From: Planctomycetaceae bacterium
GTDB lineage: Bacteria > Planctomycetota > Planctomycetia > Planctomycetales > Planctomycetaceae
Length of the DNA: 7,322 bases
Reading direction: 5' to 3'
NCBI GenBank assembly: GCA_041398785.1
Contig: JAWKUA010000054.1
Coordinates: forward strand, 1-7,322
The translations under genes were made by a program, and so were the position numbers. A model generated the notes under the pieces. That model did not search any database. It had not been told where the DNA came from and was given only the letters and a program-made list of their open reading frames with translations. This document shows, piece by piece, positions 1-6,277 of the stretch. How positions within the stretch are numbered: the stretch's first letter is position 1; every line of letters begins with the position of its first letter.

Positions 1-1137
1 GTGCCGACGACCACCCCCGCCGCGCGACGTGGCATATACACGCAACACGGCGATGTCATCCGGGTGCGCGAACCTCGCTGGTTTCATCAAACCTTCATCG
101 GCTGCAGCGTACGCCGGGAAGGACCGACTTTCCACGGCACCGGGCTATTCGAACCGATAGCCGGACCGCGCGGCCTTCGCTCGCCATCCTCGACGATCCG
201 CAGACAGACGCGTCAGCGCAGTCGCCATCCAAGTTGTGCGCGGGGCGAGCATTCCTGCCGGCGCGGTCCTCGGCGTGGCAGGTCCCGGCAAGAAGATCAG
301 CGGGACCATTCCCTGCACATTCTTCCTCCCCGCCGACATCGCCGATCGGATTCTGGATCGAGACAAACACCCGCAGCGGCAAGGCGACCGCACGAAGTCG
401 AAACCTACCCAGACCAGAAGCAACCGTACTTCACACTGCGGGACGCGACGCGAACGCTGGCTGTGGCGGCGAAAGGGACTGGGCTCGAGGGATCGATCTG
501 CGCCGGGCCGGAAGCATTGACCGCAGATCGGCTGTCACGCAACTGGCGACGCGACGATGGTGCGGAACTGCGGATCGACCGTTGTCTGATCGACGCCAAC
601 TGGGGGTCATCGACGGATGTGGTCTATCAGTTCTGCCGGCAATCGAAACATGCCAGGACCGTGCTCCCCTCGCACGGTCGGTTCGTCGGCGCATCCAGCC
701 GACCCTTCTCCGAATACAAACGGAAACAGGGTGAACGCGTCGGACTCAACGGGCGGATGACGAATGCCAGCGGCAAGCGAGCCGTTCGCCATGTGATCTA
801 CGACACGAACTACTGGAAGTCGTTCGTGCAGTCGCGGCTGGTCGTGGCACAGGGCGATCCCGGTTGCCTGTCGCTCTTCGGCACCAGCGCGGAGATGCAC
901 AGGATGTTCGCCGAGCACCTGACCGCCGAATACTGCGTAAAGACCGAATGACGCGGTCGCACGGTGGACGAATAAAAGATCCGTCCCGAGCAAACGGATC
1001 ACCATTGGCTCGACGGCGTCGTCGGCTGCGCGGTTTCAGCGTCCAGACAGGGCTGTGTGCTGTTCGGTACCGAAGCGCCACAAGGTCCCGCGCAACCTCG
1101 TGTGCGACTCTCCGTGTTGCAGAGGAGAAAGCGATAG
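1..1137 (+). pseudogene. Decayed phage terminase large subunit (GpA-like), 5' end outside the window
   Basis: This is a remnant of a DNA-packaging terminase ATPase/nuclease. Frame 3 at about 171-230 reads RPSLAILDDPQTDASAQSP, where LAILDDPQTD resembles a Walker B segment. Frame 2 at about 221-400 reads VVRGASIPAGAVLGVAGPGK and continues to HPQRQGDRTK. Frame 1 from about 400 carries the nuclease-like half: YPDQKQPYFTLRDA, IDANWGSSTDVVYQFCRQSK, YDTNYWKSFVQSRL and FAEHLTAEYCVKTE. A TGA at 949-951 and a TAA at 973-975 interrupt the frame, yet the same frame continues as KIRPEQTDHHWLDGVVGCAV to a TAG at 1135-1137. There is therefore at least one frameshift near 221-231, an apparent deletion and frame change near 400, and two nonsense codons. 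The first ~160 bases are too scrambled to align by eye. The family call is from recalled planctomycete terminases. An intact gene is ruled out. Confidence 0.75.
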
Positions 1138-1184
1138 CTGCAGCAAAAGTGACAATGCATCACCAGTTCAACGGAGCTTGTGTC

Positions 1185-1202
1185 AGATTTCGTGTAAAAT
1201 CT
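1185..1202. promoter_or_regulatory. Operator-like inverted repeat, copy 1
   Basis: The sequence is AGATTT-cgtgta-AAATCT, an inverted repeat with perfect 6-bp arms and a 6-base spacer. A 17-bp identical copy (AGATTTCGTGTAAAATC) starts 46 bp downstream. The pair lies upstream of an operon that encodes a helix-turn-helix protein, so an autoregulatory operator is one reading. The alternative is a remnant end of a transposable element, since GTGTAAA-type motifs occur at the ends of some IS256-family elements. No partner end or transposase is visible here. Confidence 0.4.
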
Positions 1203-1216
1203 CCCCGCACCTCAGC

Positions 1217-1246
1217 CTGTCAATGGCGTAAGATTTCGTGTAAAAT
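1217..1246 (+). promoter_or_regulatory. Possible sigma-70-like promoter for the three-gene cassette
   Basis: CTGTCA (1217-1222) and TAAAAT (1241-1246) are separated by 18 bp and resemble -35 and -10 elements. Transcription would start near 1253, giving a leader of about 90 bases. The -10 lies inside repeat copy 2, so a protein bound there would block RNA polymerase. Copy 1 has no equivalent -35 at the right spacing. The match is modest and planctomycete promoters are poorly defined. Confidence 0.25.
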
Positions 1247-1248
1247 CG
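1231..1248. promoter_or_regulatory. Operator-like inverted repeat, copy 2
   Basis: This is the second copy of AGATTTCGTGTAAAATC, identical over 17 bases. The outermost base pair of the inverted repeat is lost (G at 1248 instead of T). The 46-bp period is about 4.4 helical turns, so the two copies do not sit exactly on the same DNA face. The embedded TAAAAT at 1241-1246 could double as a promoter -10 element. Confidence 0.4.
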
Positions 1249-1342
1249 CTCTTCTCCGAGTGAGGATCCGGCATCGGCGAGCAGCTTACCCGTCGATGGA
1301 ATACTGCTCATGAATTTCCATAACACATTGTAGAAAAAGGAC

Positions 1343-2128
1343 ATGCGACAAGACCCCGGAATGAAACTTGAGCGCTCTCCGCTTCAGCTGGTGCTGGTGC
1401 AGGTTCGCTTTTCCCCTGTGACGGCCATGCGTGAGTATGTGCCGCCATTTCAGGACAAGCTGCGGAAGTCTGGGTTTCCGGGGTTCAAGAAAGAGCAGAT
1501 CCAACAGGTCACCTTCGGACCGGAACCTACGGCAGAGACGAGCACTCGATGGAGTTTTGTTAGCCGTGACAAGAGGGAGGGAGTCGTCTTGACCGAAGAT
1601 TTCGTGGTGTACGAGACGACCGGTTACGACATGTTCGAGCGATTCACCGAGCGGTTCTCGGAAGTGATGACGGAGTTGAATGCCGCGGCATCAATCGATT
1701 TCGCATCTCAGATTGGTCTCCGATATGTGGACGTAGTGCATTCCCTTGACGGACACACGCCAGACTGGTTTATCCGCGAACAGTTCCATGGCCTTGCGGC
1801 CAGTGGAATCGGCGATCGCATCACGAATCAGTTCCTGTCGCTCGTCAAGACCGGCGAAGGAATGCTGAAACTCAAGACACTCGATGGGCACGGCCCAGGG
1901 TTCATGCCGCCTGATTTGGAAGCGACACGTCTCGAATTTGACCTAGAGCTTGGAGAAGATGAGCCGTTTCGAATACTAGATTTCGATCATATCTGGAAAG
2001 GCGAGATCGACTTCGTCCCGAATGAGATAATCCGCAAGATGTGGGCGCTACACGGTTCGATTGAGAAGATATTCAAGGCGACCGTGACGGATGGCGCTCT
2101 GAAGGTTTGGGAATCCAGCGGGGAGTAA
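1343..2128 (+). CDS. TIGR04255-family protein, first gene of the cassette
   Basis: A 261-residue soluble protein resembling the sporadically distributed TIGR04255 family, whose members are about this length and have no established function. Matching features are an N-terminal strand block at residues 10-40 (SPLQLVLVQVRFSPV, then PPFQDKLRKSGFP), a central TEDFVVYETTGYDMFERF at 85-101, IGLRYVDVV at 124-132, and a C-terminal segment (230-256) with LHGSIEKIFKATVTD. There is no signal peptide or membrane segment. The ATG at 1343 follows AAAAAGGA almost directly, which is very close for a ribosome site. The in-frame ATG at 1361 (MKLERSPLQ) is a real alternative and still keeps the whole domain. The stop at 2126-2128 is 3 bases before the next ATG, so translation is likely coupled. 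The reading frame is intact, unlike the neighbouring phage genes. No catalytic motif is evident. Family call from memory of the motif pattern. Confidence 0.75.
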   Translation: MRQDPGMKLERSPLQLVLVQVRFSPVTAMREYVPPFQDKLRKSGFPGFKKEQIQQVTFGPEPTAETSTRWSFVSRDKREGVVLTEDFVVYETTGYDMFERFTERFSEVMTELNAAASIDFASQIGLRYVDVVHSLDGHTPDWFIREQFHGLAASGIGDRITNQFLSLVKTGEGMLKLKTLDGHGPGFMPPDLEATRLEFDLELGEDEPFRILDFDHIWKGEIDFVPNEIIRKMWALHGSIEKIFKATVTDGALKVWESSGE

Positions 2129-2131
2129 GTG

Positions 2132-2905
2132 ATGAGCGTTTACGATTTGATCGAACCACAGACGCACAGTCGACTGAAGGCGGGAATGCTTGCCGCTGCC
2201 ATGATTCCTTCTGCATCAGCTCCTGGTGTGCTTTGCCAGAGCGAGTGGAGCATCCCCAGCGAAATCCAGCCGTCTGGATGTGTCGATGCGCTGAAGTATT
2301 GGAGCGAATTCACTCCAGTGCTGACCGGTCATGAAAGCGCCATTCTTCCGCTGCTGACCGGATCGGGCGGCGACAGCACGTTTTCCAAAGTCATACGGAT
2401 TGAGGAGAATCAGTCAGACGGTGGCAGCGCTGCTGTCACACCTATTTCACACAGCGAGACAATTGCGTACATCCGAGGAGCACTTTCGCTGCAGATAAAG
2501 GAATTGGCCGAAGTATTGCGAGTGCAACGGCCAACGATCTATTCATGGATTAACGGGGAAGTCGAACCTTCAGCCGCCAATCGAGAGCGCATGCAACAGG
2601 TTTACCGCCTTGCTTCGGAGTGGAGCAGCCGTTGCAAACTTCCCGCCGAACGTCTCGTTCGAGCCTCGGGTACCGATGGGCACTCAGTGCTGGACTTGCT
2701 CAAAGCCGACGACATCGACGTAGCAGGCATAGTTGGTCGATTCGAAGGATTGGCGGTTGAGCGATTGCGAATGAAGGCCGATGCTGACAAGAAGCGGCCG
2801 GCGGCAGCTGCTGTTGCTCGTGCCCATGGTTTCAATGTCGATGAAATCAGCGATCAGCAGCATTTGATTGATGCAACGACTGGAAAACGGTCGAGTCCGG
2901 ACTGA
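2132..2905 (+). CDS. Helix-turn-helix protein, second gene of the cassette
   Basis: A 257-residue protein (numbering below counts from the GTG at 2129). The clear element is a helix-turn-helix at about residues 118-146: SLQIKELAEVLRVQRPTIYSWINGEVEPS, followed by NRERMQQVYRLASEW. This is an XRE-like pattern with a recognition helix at RPTIYSWI. The first ~105 residues match nothing I recognise. The C-terminal ~90 residues are charged, possibly helical, and include AVERLRMKADADKKRP. I chose the ATG at 2132 because GGGGAG at 2120-2125 lies 6 bases upstream; the GTG at 2129 is the alternative. It starts 3 bases after the first cassette gene stops and ends 7 bases before the likely start of the third. 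It probably binds DNA and may regulate its own operon through the repeats at 1185-1248. A transcription factor or antitoxin role is inference. Confidence 0.7.
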   Translation: MSVYDLIEPQTHSRLKAGMLAAAMIPSASAPGVLCQSEWSIPSEIQPSGCVDALKYWSEFTPVLTGHESAILPLLTGSGGDSTFSKVIRIEENQSDGGSAAVTPISHSETIAYIRGALSLQIKELAEVLRVQRPTIYSWINGEVEPSAANRERMQQVYRLASEWSSRCKLPAERLVRASGTDGHSVLDLLKADDIDVAGIVGRFEGLAVERLRMKADADKKRPAAAAVARAHGFNVDEISDQQHLIDATTGKRSSPD

Positions 2906-2912
2906 TTTAGAT

Positions 2913-3869
2913 ATGCGGGATGGAATCGATGATGGAAGTCTGGTTGCAGAGAATGGATGGCGGCAGGGGTCGGTCCTGCCGCCATCTCTCGTCACTGCGC
3001 TGATCGAGGATCACCAGATTCCAGCAACGATTGTTCCGCGTGCGGAATCTAAGAAGGGCTGGCTCGGAAGGTTGGTCACCGCATTGAAGCAAGCGAAGAC
3101 TCGCAGCCACAATGCAGCTCTCTTAGAGCCGACATCGGACTGGTGGATGGTGATCTCCCAAGATTGCGATTTGGTCCAAACCGACTGGGTCAAGGAGCCA
3201 TACGTCGAATTGATCCGCATTCGCCACGCCAAGGACGATGAGCATCCTCCCAAATGGCTAACGAGCCCGCGAGATCTTCAATTCTCTGATCCTCCTGATA
3301 AAAAGACGCATCGTTTTGCCTGCAGCATTCATGATCGCGTTCAAATCGACAGGAAATATCTCTCCGATTTCAGACCAGACGCGAACCGAGCAATTGATAG
3401 GGAGAATGTTCGACGCATATGTCTCTGGGTCGCGAGACGGTACGTACGAGCCGCATTTCCTGACGCATTCAACGAACGGGTAGAGGCTGCGGTTGATTCG
3501 TTGACGAAAAAAAGTAGTGAGCTTTACAAGCAGAGCGACTTGCTTTCTGGCATCTACCTGTTGGTGACTGAAGCTGAACTCGGCCCAGACGAGGATTACA
3601 AAGTCGTCGTGTGGGGAACCATGCGAGCACCGGACTTTGAGAAGCCGGATCGTCGAGAACTCGCTCAACGGATTCTTGACTTGTTGGAATCCTCACTGGG
3701 AAGTTGTGACGGAATCGAGATTGACGAGTGCGTACTGGTGTCTGAACAGGATCTCACAATCGATCACCTTCGCGTATGGAAACGCTGGGATTTCGACGTG
3801 CTCTCGCTTCGTCCGAAGAGGAAGAATGATCCGTTGCCATCGGTCGAAGACCTTCCCCCCGACCAGTGA
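2913..3869 (+). CDS. Unrecognised protein with SQDCD motif, third gene of the cassette
   Basis: A soluble protein of 318 residues, not assigned to a named family. From the ATG at 2913, features in order are GWRQGSVLPPSLV near the N terminus (15-27), the block DWWMVISQDCDLVQ (76-89) followed by KEPYVELIRI (94-103), RICLWVARRYVRAAFPDAFN (168-187), a strand pair LLVTEAEL and YKVVVWGTM (216-237), and an acidic-then-basic C-terminal third. The SQDCDL, EPYVE and AFPDAFN blocks look like conserved family signatures. Cys85 with flanking acids could be a metal or catalytic site, but this is inference. The frame is open back to TTG 2868 / ATG 2871, overlapping the previous gene. ATG 2913 is preferred because it follows that gene's stop by 7 bases, although no good ribosome site precedes either start. 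The gene ends 47 bp before the IS66, which therefore did not disrupt it. No signal peptide or membrane segment. Confidence 0.65.
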   Translation: MRDGIDDGSLVAENGWRQGSVLPPSLVTALIEDHQIPATIVPRAESKKGWLGRLVTALKQAKTRSHNAALLEPTSDWWMVISQDCDLVQTDWVKEPYVELIRIRHAKDDEHPPKWLTSPRDLQFSDPPDKKTHRFACSIHDRVQIDRKYLSDFRPDANRAIDRENVRRICLWVARRYVRAAFPDAFNERVEAAVDSLTKKSSELYKQSDLLSGIYLLVTEAELGPDEDYKVVVWGTMRAPDFEKPDRRELAQRILDLLESSLGSCDGIEIDECVLVSEQDLTIDHLRVWKRWDFDVLSLRPKRKNDPLPSVEDLPPDQ

Positions 3870-3908
3870 AGCTTGACGGATAGCCTACCGTTTCTCATTT
3901 CTCTCGTT

Positions 3909-3916
3909 GAATTTCG
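3909..3916. repeat. Target-site duplication, left copy
   Basis: GAATTTCG directly precedes the IS66 left end. The right flank carries GAATTCCG, matching 7 of 8. Eight bases is the known duplication length for IS66. Confidence 0.75.
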
Positions 3917-3939
3917 GTAAGCGCTCATCAGCACCGTTG
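3917..3939. repeat. IS66 terminal inverted repeat, tnpC-proximal end
   Basis: It starts GTAAGCGCTCATC and matches the reverse complement of 6692-6714 at 20 of 23 positions, with differences at positions 9, 14 and 15 from the tip. The tnpC stop codon lies 22 bp inside it. Confidence 0.9.
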
Positions 3940-3961
3940 CAGTGCTGCAGTGCAGAGGGGC

Positions 3962-5800
3962 TTATTTTGGGGGGAGCTGTTTGATTTGATGCAGGCGGCG
4001 GTGCAGGCGGTTTCGGTCTCGGCGGGCGGCCTGTTGTTCGCGTTCCTTTTGGCGGTAATTGCGGATCGAGTCCGGATGGGTTCTGGCCCACTCGTCGGGA
4101 CGCAGCGAGGCGAAGTTCGTGCTTCCGGACAGCAACTGGTCCAGCACGTCTTTGACGTAGTCCCACACGTCAAGATCATTGCGGTGGGCACTGCTCACCA
4201 GAGACATCAGGTCCGCGGCGCGGTCGCCGGCCGCGACGCTGCCGAGGAACAGCCAGTTCTTTCTGCCCACCGCCACCTGACGCATGAGCTGTTCGCTCAG
4301 GTTGTTATCGATCGGCACCTGGCCATCGTCGAGGCAGCGCACCAGGCCGTTCCACTGGTTCAGCAGGTAACCCCGCGCCTCACCGATTTTCTCCTTCGTC
4401 GACACGTTCGTCATTTGTGTGTCCACATAGTTTCGCAGCGCATCCCATAGAGGTCGACTGCGACGCTGACGAACGTCAAGCCGGTCGGCTGCGTTCAGAC
4501 CCTTCGCCTGGTCTTCGATGTCATACAGCGCGGCATATGTTTCCAAAACGTACGCTGCATGCCGTTGATGATTGTCCAGCGCAGCCTCGAACTTCCGCCG
4601 CGCATGAGCGTTGCACGCGGCGTGCAGAATCGAACCGCTCGAACGCATCGAGATGCCTGTGTTCGCGCCGTAGCAATCGCCGATCAGCGTGCCTTCATAG
4701 TTGTTGTCGATCAGGAACAGGTCGGGGCCGTCCCGATGACGACTCACCGTGAAGTCGAAGATGTTCAGCGGAACATGCAGGCCGCGGTACACCCACATCT
4801 TCGCGTTGATGCTCTTCTTCTTCGCGGCGACCGCGTCGCGAATCACTTCATGAACTCGCCTGCTTTTTGGATCGTCCGGATCGACGGAAGGAATCACATC
4901 CGGCAGCAGCAGGCAGACTCCCGTGTCATCGGTTCCGATGCATGAGTCCCTGCGAACAGCATCGCGCAGGTACTCAATAAACGGACGAATCAACAGCGCC
5001 GCGGCGCTCAGCACGTTCAGCAGAGTGCTCCGCGGAAGATGCACGCCGCTGCCGGCGAACATGTCTTCCTGACGATAGACGGGAAGGTGGTAACCGTATT
5101 TCGCCGTGATCAGTTCCGCGGCAATCGATGTGTCATAACGGTCGCCGGAAACCAGCGAAGCGGGTCGCGGAGCCTGCACAACACCAGCCTGCAGCACACC
5201 AGTCCGCGTGTCGCCGGACCGAACATACTTCGGATAAACCCGACGCACCACATGCAGCACCGGACGGCGGAAGTGCAGCGTCTCGGTCACGTCTTCACCG
5301 ATGCGAGTCAGCCCTTCCTTTTCGTCGTCCGGCAGATCGATGAGAACCTCATGCCGAGGCAGATGCCCGGGAAACAGTTCCCTGGTGCCGCGACGACGAC
5401 GCTTCTTTTGCTGTTCCTGTTCGCGGTGCTCTTCCAGAGCCTGCAGGATGCCGGAGCGAGCATCTTCGATGTCGTCGTCGGAATCGAACGCCAGGTGCAG
5501 CTGGCCGGCCGCGTCAACAATGTAGCGTTCGCTGCTGCGACCAAAGATGCGGCGGATCAGTGCCGCCAGTTCATCACGACTCTGCTGCAGCTGAGTCCGC
5601 AGTTCGGCGTTGGCCGTCTGCAACTGCTGGTTGTTCGTTTGCAGCTGCTCGATGCTTGTTTGCAGTTGCTCGCTGTCTGCCGTGAGCTGTTCGTTGTTCG
5701 TCTGCAGCCGGGCAATCTGGTCCCGCTGTTGTTCGCAGAGTCGACGAAGTTCGGCCAGTTCGTTCATGCGAGCCAGGGTAATGATGTTGCTCAATTGCAC
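3962..5800 (-). CDS. tnpC: IS66 transposase TnpC
   Basis: The catalytic DDE transposase of the element, 612 residues from a GTG at 5800. The start is uncertain: ATG at 5767 (MNELAELRR, 601 residues) is equally plausible and neither has a clear ribosome site. Residues 13-80 form a long heptad coiled coil (repeated LQTNNEQL, EQLQTNNQQL) for oligomerisation. A basic patch KKRRRR follows at 132-137. The segment at 140-195, where IS66 proteins usually carry a CxxC zinc finger, has no cysteine pair; it reads LIDLPDDEKEG and IGEDVTETLHF. Likely catalytic residues are Asp291/292 in GTDDTGV, Asp375 in LIGDCYG and Glu503 in DNNLSEQLMR. CNAHARRKF (396-404) and GRKNWLFLGS (512-521) are typical IS66 blocks. 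A C-terminal basic tail ends the protein. It is somewhat longer than many IS66 TnpC proteins. Expression may be limited by the hairpin in the tnpB-tnpC gap. Confidence 0.95.
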   Translation of the reverse strand: MQLSNIITLARMNELAELRRLCEQQRDQIARLQTNNEQLTADSEQLQTSIEQLQTNNQQLQTANAELRTQLQQSRDELAALIRRIFGRSSERYIVDAAGQLHLAFDSDDDIEDARSGILQALEEHREQEQQKKRRRRGTRELFPGHLPRHEVLIDLPDDEKEGLTRIGEDVTETLHFRRPVLHVVRRVYPKYVRSGDTRTGVLQAGVVQAPRPASLVSGDRYDTSIAAELITAKYGYHLPVYRQEDMFAGSGVHLPRSTLLNVLSAAALLIRPFIEYLRDAVRRDSCIGTDDTGVCLLLPDVIPSVDPDDPKSRRVHEVIRDAVAAKKKSINAKMWVYRGLHVPLNIFDFTVSRHRDGPDLFLIDNNYEGTLIGDCYGANTGISMRSSGSILHAACNAHARRKFEAALDNHQRHAAYVLETYAALYDIEDQAKGLNAADRLDVRQRRSRPLWDALRNYVDTQMTNVSTKEKIGEARGYLLNQWNGLVRCLDDGQVPIDNNLSEQLMRQVAVGRKNWLFLGSVAAGDRAADLMSLVSSAHRNDLDVWDYVKDVLDQLLSGSTNFASLRPDEWARTHPDSIRNYRQKEREQQAARRDRNRLHRRLHQIKQLPPK

Positions 5801-5823
5801 CAGGTCAATGTGTTCCGCTTTTC

Positions 5824-5872
5824 AAAAAAGGAAGCAGATTTCCGCGGACCTGTTCTGTCCGCAGAAACCTGC
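5824..5872 (-). terminator. Terminator-like hairpin between tnpB and tnpC
   Basis: Read on the minus strand, GCAGGTTTCTGCGGAC (5872-5857) pairs with GTCCGCGGAAATCTGC (5849-5834) across a 7-base loop. The stem is 16 bp with no unpaired base, counting two G-U wobbles. It is followed by TTCC and then six T (5829-5824). This is the form of a Rho-independent terminator. It lies in the 120-bp gap after tnpB and before tnpC, where it would reduce read-through into the transposase gene. On the plus strand the two wobbles become A-C mismatches and no T-run follows, so the structure favours minus-strand RNA. Confidence 0.65.
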
Positions 5873-5889
5873 TCGTCGTGAAGGGTGAC

Positions 5890-5915
5890 GATGAGTCGTC
5901 GTGATGAGTCGTCGT
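5890..5915. repeat. Tandem repeat of a 13-bp unit in the tnpB-tnpC gap
   Basis: GATGAGTCGTCGT occurs twice head to tail (5890-5902, 5903-5915), followed by another GATG. It lies immediately downstream of the tnpB stop and is probably a slippage product. No function is evident. Confidence 0.7.
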
Positions 5916-5920
5916 GATGT

Positions 5921-6277
5921 TCAGTCGCGATCCTGTGCCTGAAGTCTCTTTCGTCTTCGTGCCGAACGAATGTCGATCCCCTTGAGCAGCATCGCCAGTT
6001 CCGTCGAATCGATCTTCACGGCCGGGCGGTCGGCGCTGTGCGTGAGCTGGAACGTCCCAACTTCCAGACGCTTATAAAAAAGTACGAGCCCGTCATCGTC
6101 CCACCACAAGGCCTTGAGCCGGTCGCCGCGACGATTGATAAACAGAAACAGACTTCCGTCATTCGGTTCATACCCGAGTTCGGACCTGACAATTCCGGAC
6201 AGGCCGCAGAAACTTTTTCGCATGTCCGCGGGCCGGCTGTAAAGAAAAATGCGAGCAGTTGTCGGCAACGCGATCAT
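5921..6277 (-). CDS. tnpB: IS66 accessory protein TnpB (Orf2)
   Basis: A 118-residue protein required for efficient transposition of IS66 elements, with an undefined biochemical role. Recognisable family blocks are IFLYSRPADMRKSFCGLSGI (10-29), GSLFLFINRRGDRLKALWWD (41-60) and GLVLFYKRLEVGTF (63-76). The C terminus is basic (ARRRKRLQ). Its ATG overlaps the tnpA stop in an ATGA arrangement (6277-6274), indicating translational coupling. Length is normal for the family and the frame is intact. Confidence 0.95.
   Translation of the reverse strand: MIALPTTARIFLYSRPADMRKSFCGLSGIVRSELGYEPNDGSLFLFINRRGDRLKALWWDDDGLVLFYKRLEVGTFQLTHSADRPAVKIDSTELAMLLKGIDIRSARRRKRLQAQDRD

Larger units (their letters stand above)
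1138..1342. other. Non-coding gap between terminase remnant and three-gene cassette
   Basis: This 205-bp stretch has no credible gene. Its main structure is a pair of 17-bp direct repeats (1185-1201 and 1231-1247), annotated separately. A weak hairpin, ATGGAA at 1296-1301 against TTCCAT at 1316-1321, has a 14-base loop and is probably chance. The left boundary of the inserted cassette should lie in this stretch, because the terminase frame ends at 1137. Confidence 0.5.

Noticed and set aside
234..734. A 166-codon frame in the terminase region
   Set aside because: It is the off-frame of the frame 2 and frame 1 terminase segments and shows no family pattern.
1185..1247. Possible CRISPR array from repeats with a 46-bp period
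   Set aside because: There are only two copies of a 17-bp unit, no further repeats and no cas genes.
864..1313. A 149-codon plus-strand frame bridging the terminase remnant and the gap
   Set aside because: Arg-rich composition typical of an off-frame reading of GC-rich DNA; it overlaps the recognisable terminase C-terminal frame.
1296..1321. Hairpin ATGGAA / TTCCAT upstream of the first cassette gene
   Set aside because: A 6-bp A/T-rich stem with a 14-base loop is expected by chance and has no conserved context.
3950..4450. A 166-codon plus-strand open frame just after the IS66 left end
   Set aside because: Antisense of the tnpC C-terminal coding region, with no ribosome site or family match.
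5039..5881. A 280-codon plus-strand open frame
   Set aside because: It is the antisense of tnpC and its upstream gap. Its Leu/Gln/Val-rich part mirrors the heptad repeats of TnpC.
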